From Helopsaltes ochotensis (lineage: Eukaryota; Chordata; Aves; Passeriformes; Locustellidae), in contig VXBM01000093.1 in assembly GCA_013400155.1 (NCBI GenBank), positions 1,478,783 to 1,542,782 on the forward strand: DNA of 64,000 nt. The letters run 5' to 3'. Made by a program: the position numbers and the translations under genes. The notes below the pieces were generated by a model. The model ran no database searches, was not told where the DNA came from, and saw nothing but the letters and a program-made list of their open reading frames with translations. Numbering within the stretch: the first letter of the stretch is position 1; the number at the start of each line of letters is the position of its first letter. Below, piece after piece: positions 1 to 12,239 of the stretch.

Positions 1-2985
1 ATGAAGAGCTTTAGTTGCTTGCCTGCTCAGTCAAAGTCTGAAAATACTGAGTAGACAAATAACATCTGAATTGAGGAGTGCTCTGAGCCAAGAACACAGG
101 CTCGGTGAATCTGAGGTGAATGTTATATATTCTTGACTGCTCTATATCTTCTGAGGAGCAGGGACTCCGGACTGCGTGGGCCTGTAGTTGCTTGTATATA
201 CATTTCTCAAATTCCTGACTTTAGTCTTCAGAGTGCTCTTTTTCAAAGAAGAGCCCTGTTTAAAGAGTTCTGATCAGACCTGTCAAAGCAGTTAAAGGAC
301 TTCTGAAAAAAAAAAAAAGAAGAAAAATTATGTTCTTGTCTTTAACTATTTTAAAACCTCTTGATACTTGCTATGGAATTACTGCAATTTGAATGTTGCT
401 TCAGTACTGTATTTTCTCTCTGTGTCCTCTGAATGTTTATCTTGCTTCACTGACCTGTTCTTGTTCAACTTTTACATCAGGTTACATGAGGTGTAGAGTT
501 AATATGTTTAACACTTTGAAGTGTGAAGTTAAGATGAAGTGTTTTGCTCGTAAAGCTCAGATTTCCTCCGTCTGTGTCAAGATTCCCATGCCAAGATTTT
601 CAATATAATTTCTGTAGGCTGAGGTGTAACAAATGGTGATATGTGCATGTAAAGTATGCTCTTGGCTCTCTGAACCTCACCTCTGGGCACAAGATGTGTT
701 TTGGTGCCTTGTGTGAGTAGTGTTTAAAATCCTGTGTAGGTTGAAATAGGTAAGCAAAGGTGTTCTCTTGCTTGTGGTAAAAGGCATTGAGGAAGTGTGT
801 GTAGAAATTGTTTGCTGTTGGTGTTTAGGTGTTCCTGATAAGGTGTGTGAGGTGGGGAGTTGTCTGCCAAGTTGGAACAGGCTGGCTGGGTGTGAGAGTT
901 GCTGATAGATGTGCTTTTGTATTAACTGATACTGAGCTCTGGAAGTTAGCTGTAGTTGCTGTCCACCAGTTCTGGAGGATGCCTTCACTCCAGGTGCAGC
1001 ATTGTGGCTGTGAATGTTCCCAGCAGCTCTGCAGTGCCTGTTTCTTTGTTCTGGGTCAGCAAGTGCTGCTCTTCGTGGGCTGCTCCCCTTTAAGGGTGTG
1101 CTGGTGGTAAAAGTTTTGCACGAGGACAGCGTTTGTTTGCTTTGGTGTAGCTAAGTTTCATCATTTCTGTTCAACACAGACCTTTTGGTTGAAGCAGCTG
1201 TTCTCCGTGAGTGTTGTGTTGTTCTCCCTGTCTGGCAGTTACAGATGGGCTTGTTTTCTTCTTAATAGCTCTGATAGAAAAGCTGTGCATTGAATGCTTT
1301 GCCTGGTGATAAACGTGTCAGATTTCCTTGCCATCATAATACCATGCTTAGGAGTTGGATGGGAGCCTCATAATGAGGCACAGCATTTAAATACAACAAT
1401 TAAAAAAAAATGGTTCCCAAAGGTAACGTTTTGCCTTGGTGAAATGTGTGGGTGAACAGAGAAACAAAGGCAGGTGACCCTTCTGTCATACAGCAAGTTT
1501 GGAAAAGGAACCTTTCTCTGAATCTTCATCCAGACTCTTTTCCCTGTAAGAGCTGATGTTTGTGGCAGTATTTGATGTGTTCTGCCATCCTTTGCACAAA
1601 GTGAGCGTGGGATGAGTGCTTTTTATAAACAAGACTTTGCATCCAGTATGTTTGGAATAGGAGGAAGTCATGTAGTGTTTTCCCTTCAGTTGTCAGCAGT
1701 GATGCTAGGAACACATGTGGCATTTAACCTTCCTTGTGCTGCAAAAAACTCTTCAAGTGCAGTCCCACTGTTCACAGTGAGAGTGGCAAAACATTTGTCT
1801 ACAAGAACCTATGAAAACACAAGATTTAGTGTGAGCTGCTTGTGTCAAATGCACAAGTTAGTTCTCAGTCTGTTTTGGCTAAAATACACCTTTCAAGGTC
1901 TTACTCTACCCAGAGGGTCTGGGTCTGGTTTGGGTCATCCAGTTCAGATTTCTTTGCACCTACGAAGTATCTTTAGAACTTGCTTAAGGAGAAGTGAGGT
2001 GGGTTTCTGAATATGCCCAGCTTTCCACTTTTGTGTGTTTGGGCATCCACTCCACAGGCTTCTCTTTTTCACTGGATGGGTCACACATGGACATTTTTCC
2101 GGGCATCTGCCAGCTACAAATCACTGAGGTCCCACTGCTCTTGGCAGTCTGGTCTGAACGATGGCTGTTTGTTGTGGAGCTTTCCAGTGCTGCCTTACAG
2201 GGTGGACGTGCAGATTTTGGAGAACTCTGTCATCTTCATCTCCAAACCTTTGCTTATTTGTTTCTCAGACCTAGGGATTTCGGATTGCCTCACAGCACAG
2301 CTAAACAGCTTAGTCACTGCAGATCTGGAAGAGCTGCATTTCTGAGGCTCACTGGAATTGCTTTGAGCTGCGTGTTTCCCCTTCCCTGTAATATTAATTG
2401 CAGTAATAACTGACTTGATTTCCAAGGACCTTGTTTACTGATTTGTTTACCAACAGGCATTAGTGTATAAGTTTATACATTATTTTTTTAGTTGTCTTTC
2501 TGTCACACAGAGCAACTAATTACATTAATCTCCTTGGAATTCACTTCATTGTCAGCAGCCCCTCTGCAGGCTGGAAAAGGGCACTGAGGTTCATTTCACC
2601 TGCCTCCTTTACCCTGGGACTGTTGGCAGCTCTTATTCACAGGCCCATTACTATTTCATGTTCCCCTGTGGAGGTAATGCAAAATAACTGCACTAAATAA
2701 AGACCTACTGAGGTTTGCCAGAATGACAGGACTATGCAAAGTGTTAAATTTAGTACAGTCTCTCTGGGTTCTCTCTGCAGATATTGGTACTCTTAAAACA
2801 AAAAAGAGATGTCATTCTGAGCAAACACTGAATCCAGACTGGCAATAAACCTGTATGTAGAAACTGTTATTGCCTTCTTTCACTGTTGTAGATGTTGCTA
2901 TTTGTAATTTGTTTTATGCCTTTTAGTGTTGTTTACCTGGATTTTTGTTTTGGTTTGCTTTTAATTATTTTTTTTATTCTTTTAG
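1..2985 (+). other. EFCAB14: EFCAB14 intron upstream of the first visible coding exon
   Basis: This stretch is AT-rich with no convincing coding frame. It ends in a polypyrimidine tract and TTTTAG acceptor at 2981-2985. Because the next exon starts in phase 1 and only about 100 residues of the protein are missing, this is most likely the 3' part of intron 1. No repeat family was recognised in it. Confidence 0.6.
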
Positions 2986-5900
2986 TGGAATCTAATCAAA
3001 AAACATCATTCCAAGAAATTCCTAAACTGAATGAAGATTTGGTGCAGAACCAAAAGCAGCTAGAACAAATTGAGACTGGAGAACTGGGGCTGAGTAAAAT
3101 TTGGATAAATATCACAGAGATCAATAAACAGGTGAGAGGAGATCAGTCCTTGGTTTTGAAAAATAATAAAATATTCCGTTCAATTCTTTTTAATGGAAAT
3201 TAATTTTATCTAAGGATTTCTGTGACCATATACATAGCTTTTATTTTTAAAATTCGAATAGGTATAACCTCATTATAAACAAGCAAAAAACAGCTTGAGC
3301 ATGCAGCTGGGCAGGAGACTGATCACAAGAGGAGAAATTGCATAACTGGTGGGGGGAGTTCAAGCAGAATTTAAAAGAACCTGAGAACTGTGCAGTTCTT
3401 CATTTTCCTGCCAAATAGTTGTGATGTTTATGATGAGAGATTTGACATTTCAAATTTCTGAGAGCGTTTTGTAAGCGTGGAAAAGAGTTACCTAACTCAG
3501 AGCAAGCTCCTGTTGCTACAGAGTAAGGCCTGGTGTCCTGGGAGTGTAAACCCTGGTAACACACACTCAGCCTCTGAGCTGGTGTAAATCTTGGCACTGC
3601 TAATGGAGCGAGAACTAAGCCACTTACCAGAGAGCTCCTTGCTCAGCTGCTCTGTTAACTCACACTTGAAATGAAGCATCCAGCAAGGGTTTTACTGAAA
3701 TTTCTGCCCTGAAGGGTAAAAGTTCAGAGCTGCTCACAGTGAATGGTACTGAGAAGTGTGTGTGGGGAATTCTTCTTGACCCAGGTGCTCTGGTTTAATT
3801 TGTTAGAGTACTGAGGTGCCTACTTAGATTGATTTTTTTTTTTTTTTTCTTCAGTCCCATGTGGTGGTTAAGTGCTTACTGGGGCACATCTGAAAATTTG
3901 ATTTGCTTTCTTTAGCATCTCACTGTTTTAGCCACAGTTATTCAGGCTCTTCATGAGACTTTTAAAATGCTCTTATCTGCACCTGGCTGTTAAAGATACT
4001 TGCACGTGGTTCTTGCAGGCCCTCAGGTTACTTCAGGGTCTGGTTACAGCCTGAGCCAGATCTTCTGGGGATCAGAATTTTCTTGCTGGTTTTTTTAATC
4101 CGTGAATTCTTGGAATGTGCTGCAGGGAGTAATCTCAGCCAGTGTTCACAGCTGTCTGTGAACAGAGTCTGCATACCAGCTGATTAACATTGACCTAATG
4201 TAAAATTAGGATCTTTTCCTCAACTTGCAAAACAACTTTGTTTTTTAACCGGAAGAAAGTGAGTTTTTAGTCTCTGTTCCACTTGTGCCTCTCATCCAAA
4301 CCCTCTGCTACACAACTTCTTTGCCATGTAGAGGTTGCATGGCTTTGCTGGGTTTTGCCAGGCAGGTTTCATTGCTAAATACAAAAGTGGGTGATGGCTT
4401 CCTCCACGTCAAGACTTCTTGCACAATTTTTAAGTCTTTCTTGGGCAACAGCCTCTCTCTAAGAAGATGAATGTAAAACTGGCAGAGGATACCTTACTGA
4501 AAAGAAGGGTTTTCTGTGGCTTTCATTTGGTTTTAAAAAATAGTGAAATAAAAATTTGCTCTTTTGCAAGAGGCAGAATATTTTTAATGTAGCCTAGGCA
4601 GGACTTCTGACCTAGAGACAGGGGTGGTTTTTGTGTGTATGTGTATAATTTTGTATTGCCTTATGTTTTAATATTGCACATTAAGCCATCAGTATTGGGG
4701 GAGGTCAGAATCAGGATTATGTTGCCTAATTCTAAGTATTCCTTTTTGGTTTTAGGTATCACTATTGACCTCAACAGTAAATCATCTCAAAAACAATATA
4801 AAATCTGCTGCTGACCTGATTTCTCTTCCCCTCACAGTAGAGAAACTTCAGAAGGTAAGTACTGTAAATTTAGTGGCTCTCACTAAATGTCTTCTGTGTG
4901 TTAAGCTGCAGCTGGGCTCTTGGGGACAGCACTGACAGCAGGAGCTACCTGAGTTGAAAGGAATATTTACTTCTCTTGTCTTTAAAATTTGACTTCATAA
5001 ATTGTGTGGACCTATGATAATGTGTGGCAGGTAGGAAATTTAGAGGCCTTGTTCATCCCTCTTGGAGATGCATTTGTTTGTGTTGTGCTGTCCCACATGT
5101 ACCTTGGAGCTGATCTTTCTGGTTACTTTCCTTCAAGTTGCTAATCTAAATATCATGTGAGCCACCTGGAAAAAGTCTGTCTGCCGTTTTATAACTGCAT
5201 GCAAATAGGGGGTTTGTTTAGCTTTTTTAATTGGAAAATGAAATTTATTGCTTTTTGTTAATACAAGGTCTTACTGTGTGCCTTACTGAGCATTCTTTGC
5301 CAAAGAACTGTCCTATTTATTTTGGTTAAAAGAATGGCCTGTTGAAACTTGCTCTTCCATGGCAGTTCTGTTTATTTAGCAATAAACATTTATGTTGGGC
5401 TAACACCTAGTGTCAGTCCAGTCTTTGTGGCATTATGGGTTTCCACATCTCATTTCCTATCCCTACAAAATTAATGTGCAATCAACAAGCTAGTGATATT
5501 GCAATGAGTGTGGTTTGGCTGGATGGGGCTGTCAGGATTTCTTTTTCTGGGAGGAGTACAAAGCTGTTGCCTAAGCTCCTTATTCGCTGCTAGAAGCCAG
5601 CTGGATTTTCACTGTGTCCTGGTCAGAAGCAAGTCTGAAGGCATGTTGTTGGTGTGATTGTCCTCCTGTACTGGGCATTGGTGAGGCCACACCTTGAATC
5701 CTGTGTCCAGTTCTGGGCCCCTCCACTCAGGAAGGACAGTGAGGGGCTGGAGAGAGTCCAGAGAAGGGCAGTGGAGCTGGGGAAGGGTCTGGAGCACAGG
5801 TCTGAGGAGGAGCAGCTGGGGGTGTTTAGCCTGGAGAAAAGGAGGCTCAGGGGGGACCTTATCACTCTCCACAACTCCCTGAAAGGAGGTTGCAACCAGG

Positions 5901-8900
5901 TGGGGGGTCAGGCTCTTCCCTCAAGTGACAGAACAAAAGGAAATAACCTAAAGCTGTGCCAGTGGAGGTTTAGATTGGATAACAGGAAAAATTCCTTCAC
6001 TGAATGGGTTGTCAAACAGTGGAGCAGGCTGCACAAGGAGCTGCTGGAGTTGCTGTCTCTGGAGGTATTTAAAGGACGTGGATAGGAGCTTGGGGACATG
6101 GATTAATGGTGGATTTGGCATTGCTGAGTTAACAGCTGGTCTCAGTCTTAGAGGTCCTTGCCAGCCTAAGTGATCCTATGACAAGACTGCATTTCTTACG
6201 TGGGATGTGGTTTTCTTGAGCCTGTTTCCTTGTAGGTACCGTTCCTGGAAATAAGGATGCCTGCTGGTGTAATCCTGAAGGATTACTGAGGGAATTCCTC
6301 TTGGACAGTGGCTTTTGTTCATACTGGTGAAGGATGCTAGAGGAGTCCATAGGTCCTCCAGGGCAGAGGTTGCCTTGGGCATAATTTGCAGTTTGGAGTG
6401 AAAAAAAAATTCCAAATTATTCAAACTCATGTGCATGATTTTGGTGCAATTTTTGTTAGTGAAACTGCAGGCAGTTTCACTAACAAAACATTATGTTTAG
6501 CTAATTGGCACTTTGGGACAGTGCAGTTTGAGGAAAACTGAGATTTCTGTCATCTTTTTTATTGCAGACTGTAGCCAACATAGGTAGCACCCTTACCAGT
6601 GTGGCTCATGATGTTGAAAATATACAGACAGCTATTGAGGAATACAAGAAATCCATAGAAATACTCCAGCATGATGTGGTAAGAAAAATGCACTGCTTTA
6701 ACACTGCCGAGTATGAAGCAAGTTAAAGAAATACTTGGAATTTTGCCTTTTACCTTTGAAATACTTCTGAGGTTTCAGTAGGTTGGTATATTAGTTAATC
6801 ATCTAATCCTTGTGTCACATCTGTATGGTACCAAGTACTTGTTCCTCTGGAGCCAGAGTTGTTCCTTTCCACACTTCCTCTCCTGCATATTTTTGTTTCC
6901 TATTCCGTGGATGTGGGGGCTTGGGAAATGCTCCTGTGTGATGCAGGGTACTGGTTATGGTAACTGTCTGCACTGTTTTAGGTTTGGGCATGTCAGAAAA
7001 TTGATACAGTTTGTTGGTTGAATTAAAAGTCTATATAAGGATGACATTACTGACTGTCTTCAGCAAAAACTACTCACTGTATTTATCCTGACCTCTCACT
7101 TGGGGTTAACAGAGTCAATAATTACAGTTTTTCAACTGAACTGGAATACAAGAACTCTTGCAGATAAAATCTAAGTTAGACACATAATAAAGCTTGATTC
7201 AGTCCGTGGGTGCTCTAAAAACATTGCAGATAATGGCAGTGTGTATGGTAGCAGTAAAATGTGTATCATAATACTTCTTAATAATAATACTAATACTACT
7301 TAATTTAATGGAGAAGAGTTAATTAGGAGGGTTTAATGAAAATAAATGTATTTGAAAGAGAAAGCTATTAGCCTAGTTAAAATACTGCATGCACAGCAGA
7401 CCTGAGTGAGTGTAATTGTAGCTACAGTCTGCCAGTTGTGTTTAACAGGGATTTTATAACACAATTTTCTACTTCTTTTCGTAGAAGGAATTAAAACAGC
7501 TGCCTTCACTTCCCTCCACTGTTGTGCCAAGGGCTGAGGGAAATCAGACAGAAGACTGCAAAAAGGTATTTTTCTCCCTTGCATAAAGAATTTTGGTACA
7601 AGTGTCATGGCTGTGTAACTTACCTGTGTGTTTCGCAGTACTGTAGTGTGCAAAAAATACGTTTTTTATCAAAACAATGCAGATAGCATGCTTTAAAGCA
7701 AACCATGAGAGAATTTTGCTGTAGTTTGTCCCTGTGTATGTGCAAACAGGAAAGTGCCCTGGTCTGAGAGTGGGGTTTCTTTTGTGTTCTGATTGGGTGA
7801 GAAGTAAACAGAGTGAAACCAATATCTGATAAATTATAGGTGTGCTTTGCTAAAGTGAATGAAAATAAGTTAAAGGCTTTTAGTGGAGTGCATTTTATGG
7901 TTAGTACTTGCTAATCTGAGCAAACTTGGGAGTGGCATGTACTGAGTCACCCTCAATGTAATGAGGTGTGGAAAGCAGTAATTCAGCAATTAAAAAAAAA
8001 AAGGTTAATGTGTAGGTGTTTAGCTGAACGGGTTGGAACAGAATGACTGCACTTACATTTAATACAGACAATATCTTCCTCAAAAATGAATCCTGTGTAT
8101 AAATATGCCCAGTACATGCTTTCTTGGGAAAAATCATTGTTGTGCTTACACAGCTTGACCTGGAAAATGAGATGAATAGGCTTTCTGTGCTCACTGCACA
8201 GCTGAAGTGATTATATGAATAACAAAGAGGATAGCCCTGGGGAAGAATCTCAGTTTCAAACTTTCAAAGTTGGAATAACTTTCTGGAAGCTTCCAGTTGG
8301 ATGTTTTCAGTGGTGTCAGTGGAGAGCCAGCCTGAAGTCTGCCCACTTAAACTGGGTCAGTCTTGTTGTTAATAGCAGGAGTTGCTGCAGAGGTTGGGAA
8401 AACTGACACGTGCTCTGTTTATATTTCAGGAAAGCCAGGCACTGCATGCAGCTTTGGAACAGCTAAATAATACTGTAGTGGTGTACCAAAAGCTGAATGA
8501 CATCAAGCTTCTAAATGTGGATTCAGCCATTGGCAATCTCAGCCGGAAAGTTACGCTGTTGGAAAACTCTCCCCTGGTTGTGAACAAAAGAGAGAACTCG
8601 TCTGCCATCGTGGTCAGTGTTTGATGGCTCGGGGTGTCTCCTCAGGCTGCTACTTCCTTTACACTGCAGATACAGCTTTTCAGACCTAACTAAAGAAAAT
8701 GTCAGAGTGAAACTTGAGATACTTAGGAGTTCGTTTATAGAAGGCTGGAATTTGTTCCTGAACAGATAACCAGCATTAAGAGTGTCTCAGAAGCAGTATT
8801 TCATTTCTTTCCTGCAGTATCTACAGGAAAGTGTCCTAAACACCGTGACATTTAAGAATTGGGTGAGTGCTTTATGAGGCAGGATTCACAAACTGAGCTA

Positions 8901-11900
8901 TGTTTTAGGAATCACTCTGGCATAGATCTGTTAAGACCCACTGAGGAGCTAAGTGGGACTCTGCAGTGGTTCAACAGTGGTTAAATTCTAAAAAAAAAAT
9001 AAAATAAAAAACCTCCTAAATAAGTTCATAAATTCTTCCAGTGTTTTCTGTTTGCCACACTGGGGCCAGTCTGTGAGAACCTGTTCTGTATGTTTAACAA
9101 TAAAGGAACATGCTGACGTTGCTGTGGTAAATTTTATGACCCATTTATATGACTTCATGTTTATTCTACAGTGGATCTGCCCTGGTTTATCTCTGCTTAA
9201 TGTCTGCCAAATTTGAGGGAAGGAAACCGTTGTAGAAAAGAAAAAGCACGTGAATAAACTCTGCTCTGTTTTCTCTGTAGGGGAATGATGCAACTACCTC
9301 TCAAAAAGTGGAAAATGAAGATCAACTAGATATTGAAACTCAGTCAAATAAAGAACTGAAGGTAAAGTAAGGAAATACAAATTACACTGGTTTAGTAGAG
9401 CGTGTAATTGTCTTTCTAAAGATGTTTTAAATGGACCTTAATTGATCGAAGGTCTGCAAAGAGGCGCTAATGGAGTCAAGGACTTGCTGAAAGCCCCTCT
9501 CAGTAATGGTCTGTCACTGGCTGGGAATGAGTTTAACAGAATGGCCAAATTGTGGGCTGGGGATAGGAGGAGATGCTGCTGAATTTAGTTTCCATCTGCT
9601 GGAAAGAAGGTGGGTGAGTGAACAGGCTGCACTGTCAGTTCTGGGCTTGTACTGATGTGAACTCATCCTGTCATCTGGAATGTACCAATGAACAGAGTAA
9701 GGGAGCTGCAGATTAAAAAATATGGGGGTTTTACCATAACAGAAATGCCATGTCTCCTGCACAAAGGTATTCACTACTGCACATAAACCTTTGAAACAAT
9801 GAAGCAGTTTAATCAGTGTATAAGTGTTCACTCCAAGCATGCTTTATTGTTTTATATTACAGCTTTCCAGTGTCTTGCTCTTTTCTGTAGGAAATGCAAA
9901 ACGTAAACATCAGGTTCTTTTTGAAATGAGTGTATGCAAAATAATTGCCTGTTTTTCAAGTTGAGGTACTTATTTTGTTGTTTTCCTACAGACCATGTGA
10001 ATTTATTCGTTGTATCTTCCCATAGATTATTTATTTATTGCTTTTAAATCTTGTTTATAATTTTAAACTTGATGAGCCTGGATACCTCAAAGTCAATCAA
10101 AAGTGCTGATGAATTTTAAATTGCTACCTCTTCTGGTCTTCTACATCTACTGAAGGGGTGCATTTTAAGATTTTTTTTTTTCTGTACATATGCAGGAAGC
10201 AAGAGCTAGAGATTCTCAGGTATCAAAACTAAAAGAGAGACTTCAGCTGATCAGTGCTATCACAGGCAAGTCAGAGAATGACAGACCCATTGAAGCATCA
10301 AAGAATGGTAAGAATGTCTGGTAACAGTAATCCATAAATCTGGAGGTTCCCCTGGAGTAATTCAAAGAATAACTAATTAAGGTGGATAATTTAGACTCTT
10401 CCGTAAGATTTTGATGAAGGCTTTTTAGTTAAAGCAGTAGGAAACTGATGTTGCTAAAACAGACAACTGTGCATAACTCCAAAATTTGGAGGTGACTTAA
10501 ATGTGTATGGCAGGATTCACGTGGACTGATGGCTGGTGTTTGAAGGCATGCACTGATTAAGTGTAGAACTTTATACCCAGTAACATCTGGTTATAAATTC
10601 AAAATGTAAGTGCAACAGAGAGGAAAGGTCTCTGCCTCTGCTGACTTCAGTTCTGCACTTTTGCTGAACATGAGATTTTTAAGTAGTTCATGACAATAGA
10701 ACTGTGCTGCTTGTTCATTCCAAGCAGGAGCTTGGATATTTAGACCTTGCTGTTGGGGAATGTTGGTATTGATAAGGTGAAAGCAGCCCAGGTGGGCAGA
10801 TGTGATTTTCGTAATGCAGCTTCTTCAGCACCCTCAGAGTGGGGAGCAGAAAATATTCCCAAGTCATTCTTGGTATGGGAGTTTATAAATACACACCTCC
10901 TGATACAGAATGGAAGATTAAAACTGTGTGTCTGTCCCAAAACTGTTCTTTCAATTAAAGTAAAAAGGGACAACACTGCTACATTTTGAAATATTGCAGC
11001 ATTCTTATCCCATACAGCTGCTGTGATAAAATATATCAGTTTTATTGGATTTTTGTTTGGTTTTGCTAGCTGGAATTCTGGAAATCAGTAAGATTAATAG
11101 AAATTGTTTTGTAACAGTTGAAAGTAGTCAGAGTACTACAGCAAAGCCCACAGACCTTTCAAGAGTGGCTTCAAGGTCAGCTGATGACAACACAGAGAGA
11201 AATGGGCAACTGAGCCATCTGTCCTTACCAGGAATTTCCAGTATTGAAGGTATGTCCTTTTTAGGCTGACCTTTTCTTCTGAGTATTTCATGTAAATGTT
11301 TAGGAGGGGATAATTACAAACATTCTGGGAGATGTGAGGTCAATATCAAAAGCTTGAGGACTATGGGTTTAAAAAAAAAGCAATTAAGAAAAAAGAAAGG
11401 ATAGCATGTAAAAGAAAAGAAACAGATTTAAGCAGGAGTGTGCATTATTAGTGAATTGCAATTATTTTGAGTACCAAAGTATTACATTGAGTGCCCCAGG
11501 GACTGGGAGAAAAGTCGAGGGCAGAATTAACATGTTGAAGGAAAAAGAAGTAGCTTTGAGTGTGTATGTTCTGGGGCTTTTTTCTGTTCTGTATTTTTTT
11601 TTTTTCCCAAGAGAACACTGCCTGGTCAGATGAATGGTTTCTAGATCTTGCTGTTCAGTCTCTTCAGCTCCTCAAAGGGCAATGCTTTGCATCAGGAAGT
11701 GAATAGACACTTTTCCCTGTTTATCAGCTGTCCTGTTGGTATAGCAACAGTCATTCAGAGCTTGCTGTTGTGGGGGATAGCTGCATCTGTGTGCAGTTAG
11801 TGGTTGTAAAATGGGCTGTTAGTCGTGGCTAGAAATAGGGATTACTTTCTTCAGATTTAGTGTAATTTAATCCAGAAATATTCATGCTTTTTTCTACTAA

Positions 11901-12239
11901 ACTTACCAACAGCTTGTGACAACACAGGAGGCAAACTCCTCACTCAGGATGCTGTATGTAGTTACTGGGTACTGAGAGACAGTGCTGTAAGACTGGGAAA
12001 GCAGCTTACAGGATATTCCTGTGTACTTAAAGGAGCTGTTTCTCAATCCTTGTTCTCTTGCAGATCTTCAGAAACTGTTTGAAAAAGCACCTGTGGATGC
12101 TGATGGAAAACTCTCGTACAAAGATCTTCAAAAGCTGCTTGCCTCCACAGCCCAAGAATCACAGAGCTTTAAGGAGTTTGACACAGATGGAGATGAGAAA
12201 TACACACTAAAAGAACTGAGATTAGCATTAGGTGTATAG
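2986..12239 (+). CDS. EFCAB14: EFCAB14, EF-hand calcium-binding domain protein 14 (5' partial, ten 3' coding exons)
   Basis: Ten coding exons were joined by reading frame and splice sites: 2986-3131, 4756-4854, 6568-6678, 7485-7565, 8430-8612, 8818-8862, 9281-9361, 10196-10307, 11118-11249 and 12064-12239 (TAG at 12237-12239). Every junction is AG/GT and phases agree throughout. The first exon enters in phase 1, so at least one upstream exon is outside the window. The ~388 visible codons compare with about 495 in the human protein, so the missing part is the N-terminus, which carries the membrane segment in the family. The first exons encode a charged, Leu/Ile-rich, probably coiled-coil stretch (e.g. 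KLNEDLVQNQKQLEQIE), followed by a polar linker and a C-terminal EF-hand pair. Identification rests on the EF-hand end, the exon pattern and the ATPAF1 neighbour. The molecular role of this family is poorly defined; calcium binding is inferred from the motif. Confidence 0.88.
5645..6182 (+). mobile_element. CR1 LINE 3' fragment inside an EFCAB14 intron
   Basis: The + strand reads as the C-terminal part of a CR1-type reverse-transcriptase ORF. Recognisable blocks are YWALVRPHLESCVQFWAPPL, a segment around GLERVQRRAVEL and EKRRLRGDLI. The CR1 3' tail follows (TGGAGGTTTAGATTGGATAACAGG, then a final GATCCTATGACA-like terminus near 6172-6182). The 5' part is missing, as is usual for CR1 copies. The reading frame is interrupted, so the copy is inactive. 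It is in the same orientation as the host gene and lies between the exons at 4756-4854 and 6568-6678. Confidence 0.9.
6451..6488. repeat. Perfect 38-bp palindrome (18-bp arms, 2-bp spacer)
   Basis: The left arm TTTTGTTAGTGAAACTGC (6451-6468) is the exact reverse complement of the right arm GCAGTTTCACTAACAAAA (6471-6488). Only AG separates them. The palindrome lies 79 bases upstream of the EFCAB14 exon at 6568. No mismatch occurs within the arms, and pairing stops at the next base outward. Confidence 0.95.
12064..12239 (+). CDS. EFCAB14: EFCAB14 terminal coding exon with paired EF-hand loops
   Basis: This exon joins the phase-1 G of the exon ending at 11249 to give Asp-Leu-Gln. It encodes two EF-hand-like helix-loop-helix units. 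The first loop (PVDADGKLSYKD) is degenerate: loop position 1 is Pro rather than Asp, and position 12 is Asp rather than Glu. The second loop (DTDGDEKYTLKE) has Asp at 1, 3 and 5 and Glu at 12, so it is the likely calcium site. It has Glu instead of the usual Gly at position 6 and Tyr at the hydrophobic position 8. The protein ends two residues after the last helix (ALGV, stop). Confidence 0.88.

Noticed and set aside
5609..5895. Minus-strand frames over the first CR1 fragment
   Set aside because: They are antisense shadows of the CR1 reverse-transcriptase remnant read on the plus strand.
11070..11117. Alternative earlier acceptor for the EFCAB14 exon at 11118 (TTTTGCTAG near 11070)
   Set aside because: It would add a segment in the wrong phase relative to the preceding exon (phase 1); the GTAACAG acceptor at 11117 keeps the frame.
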